From: Azoarcus taiwanensis
Lineage (GTDB): Bacteria > Pseudomonadota > Gammaproteobacteria > Burkholderiales > Rhodocyclaceae
Assembly: GCF_012910885.1 (NCBI RefSeq)
Contig: NZ_WTVM01000002.1
Coordinates: forward strand, 1 to 64,000
Direction: 5' to 3'
Length of the DNA: 64,000 bases
A program made the position numbers and the translations under genes. Positions 36,760 through 46,748 of the stretch are shown here, piece after piece; within the stretch, counting starts at the first letter, position 1; the number at the start of each line of letters is the position of its first letter. The notes below the pieces were generated by a model. That model was not told the DNA's origin. It made no database searches and worked only from the letters and a program-made list of their open reading frames with translations.

Positions 36760-37896
36760 ATGGATTTCGAATTGAACCCGGAACAACGGGAGATCCGGGA
36801 GCTGGCGCGCCGCTTCTCGGACCGGGAGATCGTGCCGCGAGCGGCCGAAGCCGACCGCGACAAGCGCTTTCCCAGCGAAGTGCACCAGCGCGCACAGGAA
36901 CTGGGCCTGCTGAGCATCAATCTGCCCGAGTCGGTGGGCGGCGGTGGCCTCGGCTGCCTGGAGCTGGTGCTAGTCACCGAGGCGTTCTGTCGGGGCTGCC
37001 TGGGCATCGGCACCGCCTTGTGTGTGAATGCACTGGCGACTGAACCGATCGTCATAGCCGGCACCGACATGCAGCGCGCGCGCTATCTCGGCGCTGCGGC
37101 CAACGGAGCGCTGGCCAGTTTCGCGATGACCGAACCGGGCGCCGGCTCCGACGTGGCCGGCATCCGTACCCGCGCCGAGCGGGTCGGCGGCGGCTACCGT
37201 CTGAGCGGCAGCAAGATCTGGATCTCCAACGCCAATCTCGCGGAATTTCTCGTGGTGTTCGCCAAGACCGAAGCGGACGCGGGTTACCGTGGCATGAGTG
37301 CCTTCATCGTGCCGACCGCAAGCGACGGGCTGTCGGTCGGCGAACCGCTGGGCAAGCTCGGCCAGCGCTGCGCACCCACCTGCGAGGTTTTCCTGGATCA
37401 GGTTTTCGTGCCCGACGACCACCGTCTGGGCGAAGAGGGTGAAGGATTTGCCCTGGCGATGTCGGTGTTCGACCATTCGCGCCCGATGGTCGCTGCCTTC
37501 GGTGTTGGGCTCATCGAGCGCTGTCTCGACGAATCGCTCGCCTACGCCAGTGAGCGCACGAGCATGGGCAAGCGCCTGATCGACCATCAGGTCGTGGCCC
37601 ACAAGCTCGCGGAGATGCGCATGAAGCTCGAAGCCGCCCGCCTGCTGACCTACCAGTCGGCCTGGCTGATGGACCAGGGACGACCCAACACGATCGCGGC
37701 CTCGATGGCCAAGGCTTTCGCCGCCGACGCCGCAATGTGGGCGGCCAACGAGGCGGTACAGATCTTCGGCGGCATGGGCTACTCCACCGAGTATCCGGTG
37801 GAAAAACTCTTCCGCGACGCCAAGGTATTGCAGATTTACGAAGGCACCAGCGAAATCCAGCGCAACATCATCGCCCGCGAACTGCAGCGGGCGTGA
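36760..37896 (+). CDS. Acyl-CoA dehydrogenase
   Basis: 378 residues, FAD enzyme making the alpha,beta double bond of an acyl-CoA. Signatures: [10 protein letters not shown] (FAD/substrate), the [12 protein letters not shown] segment, and the C-terminal [34 protein letters not shown] region with the catalytic Glu in IYEGTSE. ATG 36760 has GGAG 5 nt upstream and matches the family start ([16 protein letters not shown]). Confidence 0.93.
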   Translation: MDFELNPEQREIRELARRFSDREIVPRAAEADRDKRFPSEVHQRAQELGLLSINLPESVGGGGLGCLELVLVTEAFCRGCLGIGTALCVNALATEPIVIAGTDMQRARYLGAAANGALASFAMTEPGAGSDVAGIRTRAERVGGGYRLSGSKIWISNANLAEFLVVFAKTEADAGYRGMSAFIVPTASDGLSVGEPLGKLGQRCAPTCEVFLDQVFVPDDHRLGEEGEGFALAMSVFDHSRPMVAAFGVGLIERCLDESLAYASERTSMGKRLIDHQVVAHKLAEMRMKLEAARLLTYQSAWLMDQGRPNTIAASMAKAFAADAAMWAANEAVQIFGGMGYSTEYPVEKLFRDAKVLQIYEGTSEIQRNIIARELQRA

Positions 37897-37911
37897 CATT
37901 CAGGAGAACCC

Positions 37912-39105
37912 ATGAGCCAAGCCAACCCGAACGAAGCGCTGATTCTCGGCGCCGTGCGTACCCCTTTCGGCCGCCGCGGTGGCGCCCTGCGCGAGACACG
38001 GCCCGATGAACTCCTGGCCACCGCGATCGAGGGTGTGCTCGCCCGCACCGGTCTGCCGGGCGAGCGGGTCGATGACGTCCTTGCCGGCTGCGTCAGCCAG
38101 GCCGGGGAGCAGGGGGCGAACATCGCCCGCCAGGCCTTGTTGATCGCGGGTCTGCCCGCCGAGGTGCCGGGGGTGTCGATGAACCGCATGTGCGGCTCGA
38201 GCCAGTTTGCCACGCATGCCGCGGCACAGGCGGTCGCCGCGGGTGACGCCGATTTTGCCATCGGCTGCGGCGTCGAAAGCATGAGCCGGGTGCCGATGTT
38301 CCTCGATCTCACTCTCGGCAAGGGGGATTTCCGCGGGTTCGACGATCTTCATCCGCGCCTCGTGAAGCGCTTCGACATACCGCACCAGGTCGAGAGCGCG
38401 GAGCGCATTGCGGATCACTGGCAGATCTCGCGCGAGGAAATGGACGAGTATGCGATCGAGAGCCACCGTCGTGCGGAAGCTGCGCGGGCCGCCGGTCTGC
38501 ACACCGAGATCGTGCCGGTCAGCGGCGTGGACAAGGAGGGCGCGGCGATCAGGCTTGGCCACGACGAAGGCATTCGCGCCGTCATCGACGTCGAACGCAT
38601 GCGCGCCATGCAGCCGGTGTTTCGCCAGCCGGGCGAAGGTGGCGTGACCGCCGCCAATGCCAGCCAGATGTCCGATGGCGCGGCGGCAGTGCTGGTCGGT
38701 CGGCGTGAGGCTGCGGAGGACGCCGGTATTCAAGCCCTCGCGCGTTTCCGCTCGCGTGTCGTCGTCGGTTCCGATCCGGTGATGCAGCTCACCGGCGTGA
38801 TTCCGGCCGCACATCGCGCGCTGCGGAAAGCCGGACTTTCCATCCGCGACATGGACTGGATCGAGGTCAACGAGGCCTTCGCCAGCGTGGCCCTGTGCTT
38901 CGTGCGCGAGTTCGCACCCGACATGGAGCGCTTCAACCCATGGGGTGGAGCAATCGCACATGGCCATCCGCTCGGAGGAACCGGCGCCGGCCTGATGGCC
39001 AAGGTGCTGGCAGGTCTTGCGCATCGTGACGGGCAGTTCGGGCTTCAGGTCATGTGCATTGGCCACGGCATGGCGACGGCCACGGTCGTCGAACGCATTC
39101 GATAG
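37912..39105 (+). CDS. Acetyl-CoA acyltransferase (thiolase)
   Basis: 397 residues. Active-site nucleophile Cys in NRMCGSSQ (~90), the [15 protein letters not shown] motif with the activating His, and VMCIGHGMA with the second Cys near the C-terminus, where degradative thiolases usually read CxGGG. It would cleave the 3-ketoacyl-CoA. AGGAGA precedes the ATG; it lies 15 bases after the dehydrogenase. Confidence 0.92.
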   Translation: MSQANPNEALILGAVRTPFGRRGGALRETRPDELLATAIEGVLARTGLPGERVDDVLAGCVSQAGEQGANIARQALLIAGLPAEVPGVSMNRMCGSSQFATHAAAQAVAAGDADFAIGCGVESMSRVPMFLDLTLGKGDFRGFDDLHPRLVKRFDIPHQVESAERIADHWQISREEMDEYAIESHRRAEAARAAGLHTEIVPVSGVDKEGAAIRLGHDEGIRAVIDVERMRAMQPVFRQPGEGGVTAANASQMSDGAAAVLVGRREAAEDAGIQALARFRSRVVVGSDPVMQLTGVIPAAHRALRKAGLSIRDMDWIEVNEAFASVALCFVREFAPDMERFNPWGGAIAHGHPLGGTGAGLMAKVLAGLAHRDGQFGLQVMCIGHGMATATVVERIR

Positions 39106-39121
39106 ACACGGAGAACACACA

Positions 39122-39889
39122 ATGAAGATCGATAACTCGGTATTCCTCGTCACCGGCGGCGCCTCTGGCCTCGGCGCGGCGACGGCGCGCATGGTGGTTG
39201 AGGGCGGCGGCAGGGTGGTGATCGCCGACCTCAATACGGAAGCAGGTCAGGCGCTGGCCGCCGAGCTCGGCGAGGCCGCGCGTTTCGTGCGCACCGACGT
39301 CACCGACGAAGCCTCAACGCAAGCTGCAGTGGATGCGGCCGTCCAGGGTTTCGGCAGCCTGCACGGACTGGTCTGCTGCGCCGGCGTCGCACCGGGCGAA
39401 AAAGTCATCGGCAAGGAAGGCCCACATGGCCTTGAGAGCTTCGCACGAGGGGTCACGATCAACCTGGTCGGCACCTTCAATCCGCTGCGTCTGGCGGCAA
39501 ACGCGATGAGCAAGGCCGCGCCCAACGAAGAGGGTGAGCGCGGCGTCATCGTCACCACCGCGTCGGTCGCCGCCTTCGACGGCCAGATCGGACAGGCCGC
39601 GTACTCGGCCTCCAAGGCCGGCGTCGTCGGCATGACCTTGCCGATCGCACGCGAGCTCGCACGCTACGGAATCCGGGTGCTGAGCATTGCCCCCGGTATT
39701 TTCGAAACCCCTATGTTGCGCGGGCTGCCGCAGCAGGTTCAGGATTCGTTGGGGCAGATGGTGCCATTCCCGTCGCGCCTTGGCCGACCGGCCGAGTATG
39801 CACAGCTGGTTCGGGCGATCTGCGAGAACCCGATGCTGAATGGCGAAGTCATTCGTCTGGACGGTGCGATTCGCATGGCCGCCAAGTAA
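39122..39889 (+). CDS. SDR-type 3-hydroxyacyl-CoA dehydrogenase (HSD10-like)
   Basis: 255 residues. TGGASGLG at the N-terminus with Asp in VIADLN (NAD preference), catalytic Ser in [15 protein letters not shown] and YSASK. The [25 protein letters not shown] region and the C-terminal [12 protein letters not shown] are typical of type-II 3-hydroxyacyl-CoA dehydrogenases. It completes the beta-oxidation set of the operon. GGAG precedes the start. Confidence 0.9.
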   Translation: MKIDNSVFLVTGGASGLGAATARMVVEGGGRVVIADLNTEAGQALAAELGEAARFVRTDVTDEASTQAAVDAAVQGFGSLHGLVCCAGVAPGEKVIGKEGPHGLESFARGVTINLVGTFNPLRLAANAMSKAAPNEEGERGVIVTTASVAAFDGQIGQAAYSASKAGVVGMTLPIARELARYGIRVLSIAPGIFETPMLRGLPQQVQDSLGQMVPFPSRLGRPAEYAQLVRAICENPMLNGEVIRLDGAIRMAAK

Positions 39890-39903
39890 TCGGCTGCTCT
39901 CCA

Positions 39904-39934
39904 CTTTCGCGCTGACGGGTGTCCGTCACGAAAG
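39904..39934 (+). terminator. Stem-loop after the beta-oxidation operon
   Basis: CTTTCG (39904-39909) pairs with CGAAAG (39929-39934), and inside it GACGG-gtgt-CCGTC forms a second stem. It begins 15 bases after the last stop. There is no T-tract, so it may act with Rho or only as an mRNA end. Confidence 0.4.
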
Positions 39935-40041
39935 GTGTGAATCGCGCGCGAATGAGAACAGGCCCTAGTAGCAGGGGCCAGGCGTTCGTTTAGACACGAA
40001 GATGCGAAGCGCCGCCGGGACGGTATCCATATACGGGCAAA

Positions 40042-40082
40042 CACCCCCGATGGGCCTGCAGGCAGCCGTCGGGGGTGATTTT
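40042..40082. terminator. Terminator of the His-rich protein gene (possibly bidirectional)
   Basis: CACCCCCGATGG (40042-40053) pairs with CCGTCGGGGGTG (40066-40077) with one G-T pair. ATTTT follows on the + strand and a short TGTTT on the - strand. It lies between two convergent genes. Confidence 0.7.
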
Positions 40083-40091
40083 CAGCCTCTC

Positions 40092-40685
40092 TTAGTGGGC
40101 GTGCACCGCGCCGTCCGCCGAGATGGCGTTGTGTACATCTTCCAGGTAATGGACGTAGTGGACGTAAGCGTCTACGAATGCCCGCCCTTGATCAACGCTG
40201 TCGTCCGCTTGCGCTCGCGCAGCCGACACGGTGGCAAAGCGCTCCCGGGCGCTCTCTTTGAACTTGTGGGCGAACTTGTCGAGCAGCGCTTCGATCTCAC
40301 CACTTTCCAGCGCGGCATCGGCTGCTTTCACGGCTGGATCGATGGCCCCCGCAGCCTTGATCCCGGTAAACGGCGCGCCTTCGGATGCCCGGTGCACCTC
40401 GACGAGGGTTGCGAACAATTGCGCGTCGGCCAGTTCCTGGGCATCGCCACCATGCTTGCGGACGCTGACAGCCTTGTCGAATACTGTCTTGATTCGGCCT
40501 TCATCCGCCTGCGGAACCCACTTCAGCAGTGGCGTCACGTCACCGGCCGACAAGGCCGCCTGTGCCTCGGTAATGACCGGGCCATCGAGGGCATCGCAAT
40601 GTGCCGCAGCGGTACCCATCAGGGCGAAATTCAACGCGGCGGCGGTGGCAAAGGCATACATGGTCTTGCGGAGTACGAGTTTCAT
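40092..40685 (-). CDS. Periplasmic DUF6448-type protein with a His-rich tail
   Basis: 197 residues. Sec signal peptide (AFATAAALNFALMGTAAA) directly followed by HCDALDGPV, a helical middle, and a C-terminus rich in His (YVHYVHYLEDVHNAISADG). I recognise the HCDxxDGP start and YVHYVE-like end as DUF6448; function unknown, metal binding plausible. AAGGAA 8 nt upstream supports ATG 40685. Confidence 0.72.
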   Translation of the reverse strand: MKLVLRKTMYAFATAAALNFALMGTAAAHCDALDGPVITEAQAALSAGDVTPLLKWVPQADEGRIKTVFDKAVSVRKHGGDAQELADAQLFATLVEVHRASEGAPFTGIKAAGAIDPAVKAADAALESGEIEALLDKFAHKFKESARERFATVSAARAQADDSVDQGRAFVDAYVHYVHYLEDVHNAISADGAVHAH

Positions 40686-40825
40686 CAGAGTGTTCCTTGT
40701 ATCGAAAGGAGTTGTCGTTTCACTGGAAGGCTTTTGCAAAGGGAGCAGTTGGACCGCTTCGCGTTGCTTACTTGCCGAGGTCAATCGTAGGCAAAACGAC
40801 CGACGCGATCGTTCTGGAAACCGAT

Positions 40826-40840
40826 CTCGTACGATACGAG
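40826..40840. promoter_or_regulatory. 15-bp palindrome upstream of the DUF6448 gene
   Basis: CTCGTACGATACGAG has two perfect 6-bp arms (CTCGTA/TACGAG) around CGA. It lies about 140 bases upstream of the DUF6448 start and ~105 bases past the end of the AraC-type gene, in the only non-coding stretch between them. Confidence 0.35.
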
Positions 40841-40945
40841 GAAAACGAAAAAGATATTGTATTTCAGTGGTATAGAGGTTCGAGCTTTGTCGTGCGGAAA
40901 GTCGAACCGCCGGAACTCAGGGCAACGGGTCCGGAAACCGCGCTT

Positions 40946-42079
40946 CTAGCGCCGCTGCGACCGATACTGGCTTGGCGTCATCCCCGTCGCCTTCTTGAAG
41001 GCGGTATTGAAAACCGATTTCGAATTGAAGCCCGCTTCGTACATGATGTCGAGAATGCTGGCCGTGCTACCCGCATCCTCGAGCAGATGCCTGGCTTGCA
41101 CCAAGCGATAGCCGCTCACGAACTCGAAGAAGTTCTGTCCGAACCCTTGGTTGATTGCCCGAGATAGCTCGCGGGGAGCCACTCCCAATTGGCGTGCGAG
41201 TTGCTCGACGGTGAGGTTGGGGTTGAGGTGGGGATGGGTCTCGTCCATGTGCTGGCTGACACGCGCGATCAGGGCAGCGTCGGGAGCAGAGCCCGACCCG
41301 GCCGGCCGGTCGGTCGACAGCAGATCTGTCTCTTCTGCGCTCAAGCCGGAGAAGACGACGGGTTGTCGCAGTGCGTTCAGAAGCAGGTAGTTGATGAACA
41401 GGAAGCCGGTCACCGCACCGGTCGCCACGACCCACTTGTTGGCCGCACCGCCGATGAACACGTGTGCGGACAGGCAGTAGATCATGCTGACCGTCCACAC
41501 GAACGAGTATCCGATCAGCAATACGCGAAGCCAGGCCAGCTGCTTGCTTTCGATGTTGGAAAAGATCTGCCGGACATCGAGCCCGAAGCGATTGATCGCA
41601 CGAATCGTCGCGTAGAGATACCCGAGAAACACCAGGTGGATCGCGACGGCGAGTAGCGGCGACGTCAGCACCCCGGGGTGGTCCCGCTGCATCAGGATCT
41701 GCAGCTTCACCTCGGTGGGTTGGAGGTAATACTCGACCACAAATATTGCGGAGACCACCCAGAACAAGAGGCTATGGACCGCGTGCTCCGAGCGAAGCCG
41801 GAAGTCACGGTACATCAGCGATTTCGCGTAGAGAAAGAGCGTGCCCGCCTGCAGGAGGGCCACCAGGGTGCCGAGATAGGCGAGTCCCGGATGCTTCAGA
41901 GCCAGGCCCGTGCCATACAGGAAGATCTCGAACAGCCAGCCAGCGAAGCAGAGCACGCTCACGAACAGCAAGCGGTTGCTGAGCAGACTGAAATTGGAGG
42001 GAAACAGCAGGAAGACCGCAAGCGTCAGCGACTGGATGATGCTCGTGACGAGCAGGACATCGGCAATGCTCAGATACAT
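40946..42079 (-). CDS. Membrane-anchored AraC-family regulator
   Basis: 377 residues. The N-terminal ~230 residues hold about seven membrane helices; the C-terminal ~100 residues are an AraC domain (LTVEQLARQLGVAPRELSRAI, ILDIMYEAGFNSKSVFNTAFKKATGMTPSQYR). One-component membrane regulators of this build sense a membrane or periplasmic signal. It sits between the DUF6448 gene and the divergent haem-protein pair and may control either. Start 42079 fits the beginning of the first helix; ATG 42139 would add 20 residues. Confidence 0.82.
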   Translation of the reverse strand: MYLSIADVLLVTSIIQSLTLAVFLLFPSNFSLLSNRLLFVSVLCFAGWLFEIFLYGTGLALKHPGLAYLGTLVALLQAGTLFLYAKSLMYRDFRLRSEHAVHSLLFWVVSAIFVVEYYLQPTEVKLQILMQRDHPGVLTSPLLAVAIHLVFLGYLYATIRAINRFGLDVRQIFSNIESKQLAWLRVLLIGYSFVWTVSMIYCLSAHVFIGGAANKWVVATGAVTGFLFINYLLLNALRQPVVFSGLSAEETDLLSTDRPAGSGSAPDAALIARVSQHMDETHPHLNPNLTVEQLARQLGVAPRELSRAINQGFGQNFFEFVSGYRLVQARHLLEDAGSTASILDIMYEAGFNSKSVFNTAFKKATGMTPSQYRSQRR

Positions 42080-42446
42080 GCCACGCTTCGTTTGGCTCGT
42101 GAACGGAAAAGTGTGCAGCCGCGCATCTTGCCGCTGCACCGCATCCGACTTTCCCTTCGGCGCACATGCTCAATGGATGGAGCTATCAGGGGCTCAGGAG
42201 ACGGCGGGGTTGGTCGTTCGGATGCGGTCGGGTGCATTGCGACCGGATTCTAGCGGAAATCCTCCGCCGAAAGCCGAACGCATCCCCGAGCAGCGCAACA
42301 GCACCGCGAAGTTACCGGGGATCCTTCCCGTTGAAATACTTTTGCAACAACCGGGAAAGATCTGACTGATACGGTTCAATCGACCTGGAACCCGTCCGGG
42401 CAGCGCGGTCCGTTCCGGGCCGACATACTTTTACATCGGGGGAGAC

Positions 42447-43862
42447 ATGGACCGATCAGTCACATCTCTAGGACTGTTGGGAGCGGCGTTGGGCGCTCTC
42501 AGCTTGGTATGGATCAACAACGGCCAGGGGGTCGTCGGTGACGATCATGACCGACATATTGCGATTCCCAATGAGCTCGTAATGCCGATTCAGGTGCGGG
42601 CGGCGTATGACGGCGAGCGCATCCTGTTCCAGTATCGCTGGCCGGCGGAGCGTCCGGGCATCCACATGGACGTCTATCGTTACGAGGGAGGGGAGTGGGT
42701 CAAGTACGGAGAGGATATCCCCGGCGCCCAGGAACACCCCTTCCTCGAAGATCGCGTCGCGATGATGGTCGATGACGGCAGCGTTCCCGAGTTTTCCCGT
42801 TACGGTGGTTACATCGCCATCGGCGATGGTCTGGACGGCATGACCGACGCGGCCGACGAGGACGAGGTCGAAGCACACCCATGGATGGGCGCAGCACGTA
42901 AGCAGGATGTCGTGACCAAGTACCTGCCGCAGACGCGCAAGCATCCCGGAGAATGGGGTTCGGTCGTTGCCGAAGAGCGGCTCAATGCGCAGCGCGAAGC
43001 CGGCTACTTCCTCGACTTCTGGCACTGGCGTGGGCACCGTGGCAACGTAATGGGATTCGCCGACGACCAGTATATCGCCGACATCCGGGGTGGCGACTCG
43101 GGCCGCAGCGGCTGGTCGACGAACTGGGACGCCGACGGCAAGCACCCGAAGTTCATGTACGACCCGGCCCGTACCGGTCGCCACGCGAACAAGTGGGATG
43201 ATCTGGTCAGCGGGCGGGTCGGCCAGGACGACATTTACTATCTCAGCCCTGACACCATGGTCGAGTTCGACCCCGATCCTGCGTGGCAGGAGGGCGACAC
43301 GCTGCCCCGGCGCCTTGTTCGCAACTACGAAGGATCGCGCGCCGACATCCTCACCGCCGGTCGCGGCCGCTGGGAGAACGGTTTCTGGGAAGTGACCCTG
43401 GAGCGTCTGATGGACACGGGCAATCCGCTCGAGGACAAGATCTTTCGCGAAGGCGGCGTCTACGACATTGCAATGGCCGTCCACCGGCATGCCACCGGCC
43501 TGCGCTGGCATTACGTCTCGCTGCCGCTGACCGTCGGTCTCGGACGCGAGGCGACTGTGATCGCCGAACGCTTCGCGGGCGCGGCACCGGCGTGGAACCA
43601 GCCCTGGCACACCGTCAAGCTGTTCTACCCGGGCCAGGTCAACTGGCCGCTGCTGATCAGTCAACGCCATGCGGGCAAGCCGATGATCGAGCGCGGCGTG
43701 CCGGTCAAGCACTACCACAACGAGGACCAGCTCGCACGCTACGGCATCGAGATCGAGTTCGACGAGCAGATTCGCGCTCAGTGGCGTCTGACCCTGCTCG
43801 CCGGTCTGTTCATGTTCGTCGGTGTCGGCTTCGGCCTGACCCGGCTTCAGCGCAAGAACTGA
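42447..43862 (+). CDS. Ethylbenzene-dehydrogenase-type haem-binding protein, membrane-anchored
   Basis: 471 residues. An N-terminal membrane helix/signal (LGLLGAALGALSLVWI) precedes a domain of the EbdC/DMSO-reductase gamma haem-binding family (segments RILFQYRWPAERPG, HFWHWRGHRG-like FWHWRGHRGNVMG, and VYDIAMAVHRHATGLRWHYVSLP). A C-terminal helix (WRLTLLAGLFMFVGVGFGLT) anchors it. Family members bind one b-type haem and pass electrons. No molybdenum enzyme subunit is nearby, so it is not part of an ordinary dehydrogenase operon. GGGGGAGAC is the ribosome-binding site; a DUF2231-like membrane gene follows after 13 bases. Confidence 0.78.
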   Translation: MDRSVTSLGLLGAALGALSLVWINNGQGVVGDDHDRHIAIPNELVMPIQVRAAYDGERILFQYRWPAERPGIHMDVYRYEGGEWVKYGEDIPGAQEHPFLEDRVAMMVDDGSVPEFSRYGGYIAIGDGLDGMTDAADEDEVEAHPWMGAARKQDVVTKYLPQTRKHPGEWGSVVAEERLNAQREAGYFLDFWHWRGHRGNVMGFADDQYIADIRGGDSGRSGWSTNWDADGKHPKFMYDPARTGRHANKWDDLVSGRVGQDDIYYLSPDTMVEFDPDPAWQEGDTLPRRLVRNYEGSRADILTAGRGRWENGFWEVTLERLMDTGNPLEDKIFREGGVYDIAMAVHRHATGLRWHYVSLPLTVGLGREATVIAERFAGAAPAWNQPWHTVKLFYPGQVNWPLLISQRHAGKPMIERGVPVKHYHNEDQLARYGIEIEFDEQIRAQWRLTLLAGLFMFVGVGFGLTRLQRKN

Positions 43863-43875
43863 GGAGAACACCACA

Positions 43876-44430
43876 ATGGCACCCTATCACCACCTTTTGG
43901 CGCACTTTCCGATTGCGCTTCTGAGCCTGGCGTTCTTCATCATCCTGATGCGCGGTTTCTCCTCGGGTGAGCTTGCGCAGCGATTCGATGCGGTCCTGCC
44001 TTACCTTTTGCTGCTGGGGCTTACCGTCGGACTCGTAACACTTGCTACCGGCTTGATCATCTGGCCCAGCGAGGCAACGACGACATCGCCAATGGGACGC
44101 AACAAGATTCTGATCTCGGTCTGGATGATCGCCTGTTGGGGCGTCGTACTCGCGCTGCGCTGGCGGGGTGGCCAGGAGCTTTGGAGCGGGCCGGGCCGCG
44201 CCCTGATGCTCGGCTTCGGCACCATGGGCATGGTCCTGCTGGCCACCACCGGTACGCTGGGCGGACACCTGCTCGGATCGCCCTCGCGCCTTACCGGGCT
44301 GTTCCGGGAGATCGGCTGGGAGGTGTACCACACCTACTACGCACCGGACTGGGTTCTGCTTGTACTCCTGGCTGTCGGCGCGGCGGGCGTGGCAGTCGGC
44401 CTGTTCAGCGCACGCAAGCCCGCCACCTGA
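43876..44430 (+). CDS. DUF2231-like multi-helix membrane protein
   Basis: 184 residues, four or five membrane helices. The start PYHHLLAHFPIALLSLAFF and the later GGHLLG match the DUF2231 pattern, in which His residues at helix ends may bind haem. It follows the EbdC-like gene by 13 bases with GAGGAGA upstream, so the two probably form a membrane electron-transfer unit. Confidence 0.68.
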   Translation: MAPYHHLLAHFPIALLSLAFFIILMRGFSSGELAQRFDAVLPYLLLLGLTVGLVTLATGLIIWPSEATTTSPMGRNKILISVWMIACWGVVLALRWRGGQELWSGPGRALMLGFGTMGMVLLATTGTLGGHLLGSPSRLTGLFREIGWEVYHTYYAPDWVLLVLLAVGAAGVAVGLFSARKPAT

Positions 44431-44545
44431 GCCGTCGGATAACCGTCATTCCATTCAAGGAAAGTCGAGGCATCGACAAGCTTGGTTCGGTAAAGGCCGG
44501 CATCGCGTGGGAATTCTGAAGGGCCGCACACGCAAGCCGGGGTGA

Positions 44546-45919
44546 TCAAACCTCCTGCGCCCGCACTGCCACTGTGGCGGTGCGTGGCGCGGAGCCTTTC
44601 CCAGCCTGCCGCCGGCTTCCGGCCGGAATTATCAGCACCGCTTCCGATCCGCCGCCTTCCCGAGCGCGAAGCGAGACCTCCCAGCCATTGGCATCGGCGA
44701 GTTGGCGTGCGATGGCCAGCCCCAGCCCCGACCCTCCGGTTTCAACAGCGCGCGACTGCTCGAGTCTATGGAACGGCCGGAAGACCGCCTCCTGCTCGTC
44801 GTCGGGGATGCCCGGTCCGCGGTCCGCAATGCACACTATGCATCGATCACGCTCGCACCTTTGCGTGACCGTCACCAACTGTCCCCCGCCATAGCGGACC
44901 GCATTGTCGAGAAGGTTGGCGAGAATGCGCCGCAGGGCGAGTGGCTGGGCAAAAACCGTGCACGCATGGCGCCCCACCCATTCGCAGCGACCGCCCAGTC
45001 GGGTCACGCCGTCTATCAGTTCCTCGATTACGGTGCTGATCTCGAGCTCCTCCACGGACTCGCCGGAGAATCCCTTGCCGATCTCAAGAAAGCGGCCGAT
45101 GAGGCGGTCCATCTCCTCGATGTCGCGGCGCAGCGCAGCAGCCAGCTTGGGGTCGGTGTCCGGTGAGAGCATTTCAACGGCAAACTGCATGCGCGCCAGC
45201 GGCGTGCGCAGGTCGTGCGAGACACCCACGAGCAGCGTCGTTCGGCCCGCGAGCAGTTGCCGCACCTGGGTGTTCATGTGATTGAAGGCCGTGGTCAGCT
45301 GCGCGATCTCGTCCGGGCCGGTCGTCGGAAGTGCGTCGGGGAATTCGCCCTGCCCGATGCGTCCCGCCACGTCGACGAGGCGGCGCAGAGGCTGATTGAT
45401 CCGCCGCACGAACACCAGCGCCGTGCCGAACGCGAGAACCGAACCCAGTGCGAGCATGAGGTAGAGCGTCACCAGCGGATCGGCGCCTAGCCGGTCGGCG
45501 CTGAAGCCGATGCGCACGGACTCACCCTCGACCGGCACATCCACCCAGTACCAGGCACCGTGCCGATCGGTAAGCACTTCGGCCGAGGTGCCGGTACGCT
45601 GCTCCATGGCCTCCACCAACGCGGCAACGTAGGGTGAAGACGAGTTGCCGAGCGGCACGAGGCCAGTGATCGGCGGGTCGAGCCGCAAGCCGTGATCATC
45701 CGCAATACGGTCGGCGAACTCGGGACGTTCGGGTGCCCAGCGATCGTTCCACGACTCCGCCGTGAGCACCATCATCGCGGCGAGATCGTCGGCCGAGCGC
45801 CTGACCATCGGCATGAACAGGTAGTGGCCGAGGAAGGCGTGGGTCAGGAGGTCGTAGACCAGGATCGCGACCCCGATCGCGGCGGCGGTGCGGGCGAAGA
45901 GGCTCCGGAACGCTTTCAT
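44546..45919 (-). CDS. EnvZ-like sensor histidine kinase
   Basis: 457 residues. Two membrane helices (~12-35 and ~150-170) around a periplasmic domain, HAMP (RRINQPLRRLVDVAGRIGQG), His box VSHDLRTPLARMQF as in EnvZ, and ATPase motifs NLLDNAVRYGG, DRGPGIP, GSGLGLAI. Its start overlaps the stop of the response-regulator gene (ATGA). Confidence 0.88.
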   Translation of the reverse strand: MKAFRSLFARTAAAIGVAILVYDLLTHAFLGHYLFMPMVRRSADDLAAMMVLTAESWNDRWAPERPEFADRIADDHGLRLDPPITGLVPLGNSSSPYVAALVEAMEQRTGTSAEVLTDRHGAWYWVDVPVEGESVRIGFSADRLGADPLVTLYLMLALGSVLAFGTALVFVRRINQPLRRLVDVAGRIGQGEFPDALPTTGPDEIAQLTTAFNHMNTQVRQLLAGRTTLLVGVSHDLRTPLARMQFAVEMLSPDTDPKLAAALRRDIEEMDRLIGRFLEIGKGFSGESVEELEISTVIEELIDGVTRLGGRCEWVGRHACTVFAQPLALRRILANLLDNAVRYGGGQLVTVTQRCERDRCIVCIADRGPGIPDDEQEAVFRPFHRLEQSRAVETGGSGLGLAIARQLADANGWEVSLRAREGGGSEAVLIIPAGSRRQAGKGSAPRTATVAVRAQEV

Positions 45920-46647
45920 CGAGGTTCTCCTCCCGGTGGCGGATCGGGCAGGAACATGTAGCCCTCGCCCCAGACGGTGCGGATATAGGCCGGTGTGGCC
46001 GGATCGTCTTCGATCTTGCGGCGCAACCGCGCGATGCGCACGTCGACGCTGCGATCGAAGGGCGTGCGGTCGTAGCCGCTGAGCAATTCCAGCAACTGGT
46101 CACGGCTCAGCACGCGGTTTGGATGTTCGACGAAGACTCGCAGCAAGGCATAGTCGCCAGCGGTCAGGCCGATCTCATGGCCGTCGCGCGTCAGATGATG
46201 GATCTGCAGATCCAGGCGGAACGGTCCGAAGCGGCAAATCCGTGCTGGTTCTTCGCCTGCGTTGGGGCGGACGCGATGCGCCCGTCGCAGGACCGCGCGG
46301 ATACGCGCGAGCAGTTCGCGCGGGCTGCACGGTTTGGCCAGATAGTCGTCCGCGCCCACTTCGAGTCCGACCACGCGATCGATTTCTTCGCCACGCGCGG
46401 ACAGCATGATCACCGGGCAGCTCCCCCGAGCCCGAAGGCGATGGGCCAGCGTCAGACCGTCCTCGCCGGGCAGCATCAGATCGAGGATGATGAGGTCGGG
46501 CTCGTTCCCGCGCAACCAGTTCTCCATCTCGACCCCGTCGCCGACCGAAGCAGTCCGGTACCCCTGTTGTGTGAGGTACTGCTCGAGAAGATCCCGCAGG
46601 TCGCGGTCGTCATCTACGATCAGGATCTGGTCGTATGCCGTGTTCAT
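45916..46647 (-). CDS. OmpR-family response regulator
   Basis: 243 residues from ATG 46647 (ATG 46656 would add three). Receiver with DDDRDLRDLLEQYL, phospho-acceptor in LIILDLMLPGEDGL and Lys in YLAKPCSPRELLARIR; OmpR-type winged helix with FDRSVDVRIARLRRKIEDD. It is a cognate pair with the overlapping EnvZ-like kinase. Targets unknown. Confidence 0.88.
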   Translation of the reverse strand: MNTAYDQILIVDDDRDLRDLLEQYLTQQGYRTASVGDGVEMENWLRGNEPDLIILDLMLPGEDGLTLAHRLRARGSCPVIMLSARGEEIDRVVGLEVGADDYLAKPCSPRELLARIRAVLRRAHRVRPNAGEEPARICRFGPFRLDLQIHHLTRDGHEIGLTAGDYALLRVFVEHPNRVLSRDQLLELLSGYDRTPFDRSVDVRIARLRRKIEDDPATPAYIRTVWGEGYMFLPDPPPGGEPR

Positions 46648-46748
46648 CGGATCCATTCATATTCACCCGAACAAACCTTGTTGCTGTCGCAGACCGCGCC
46701 AAGGACTGGCTACGCCGGAGCGGCATGGAGGGCCGGGCCTGCCGTTGG

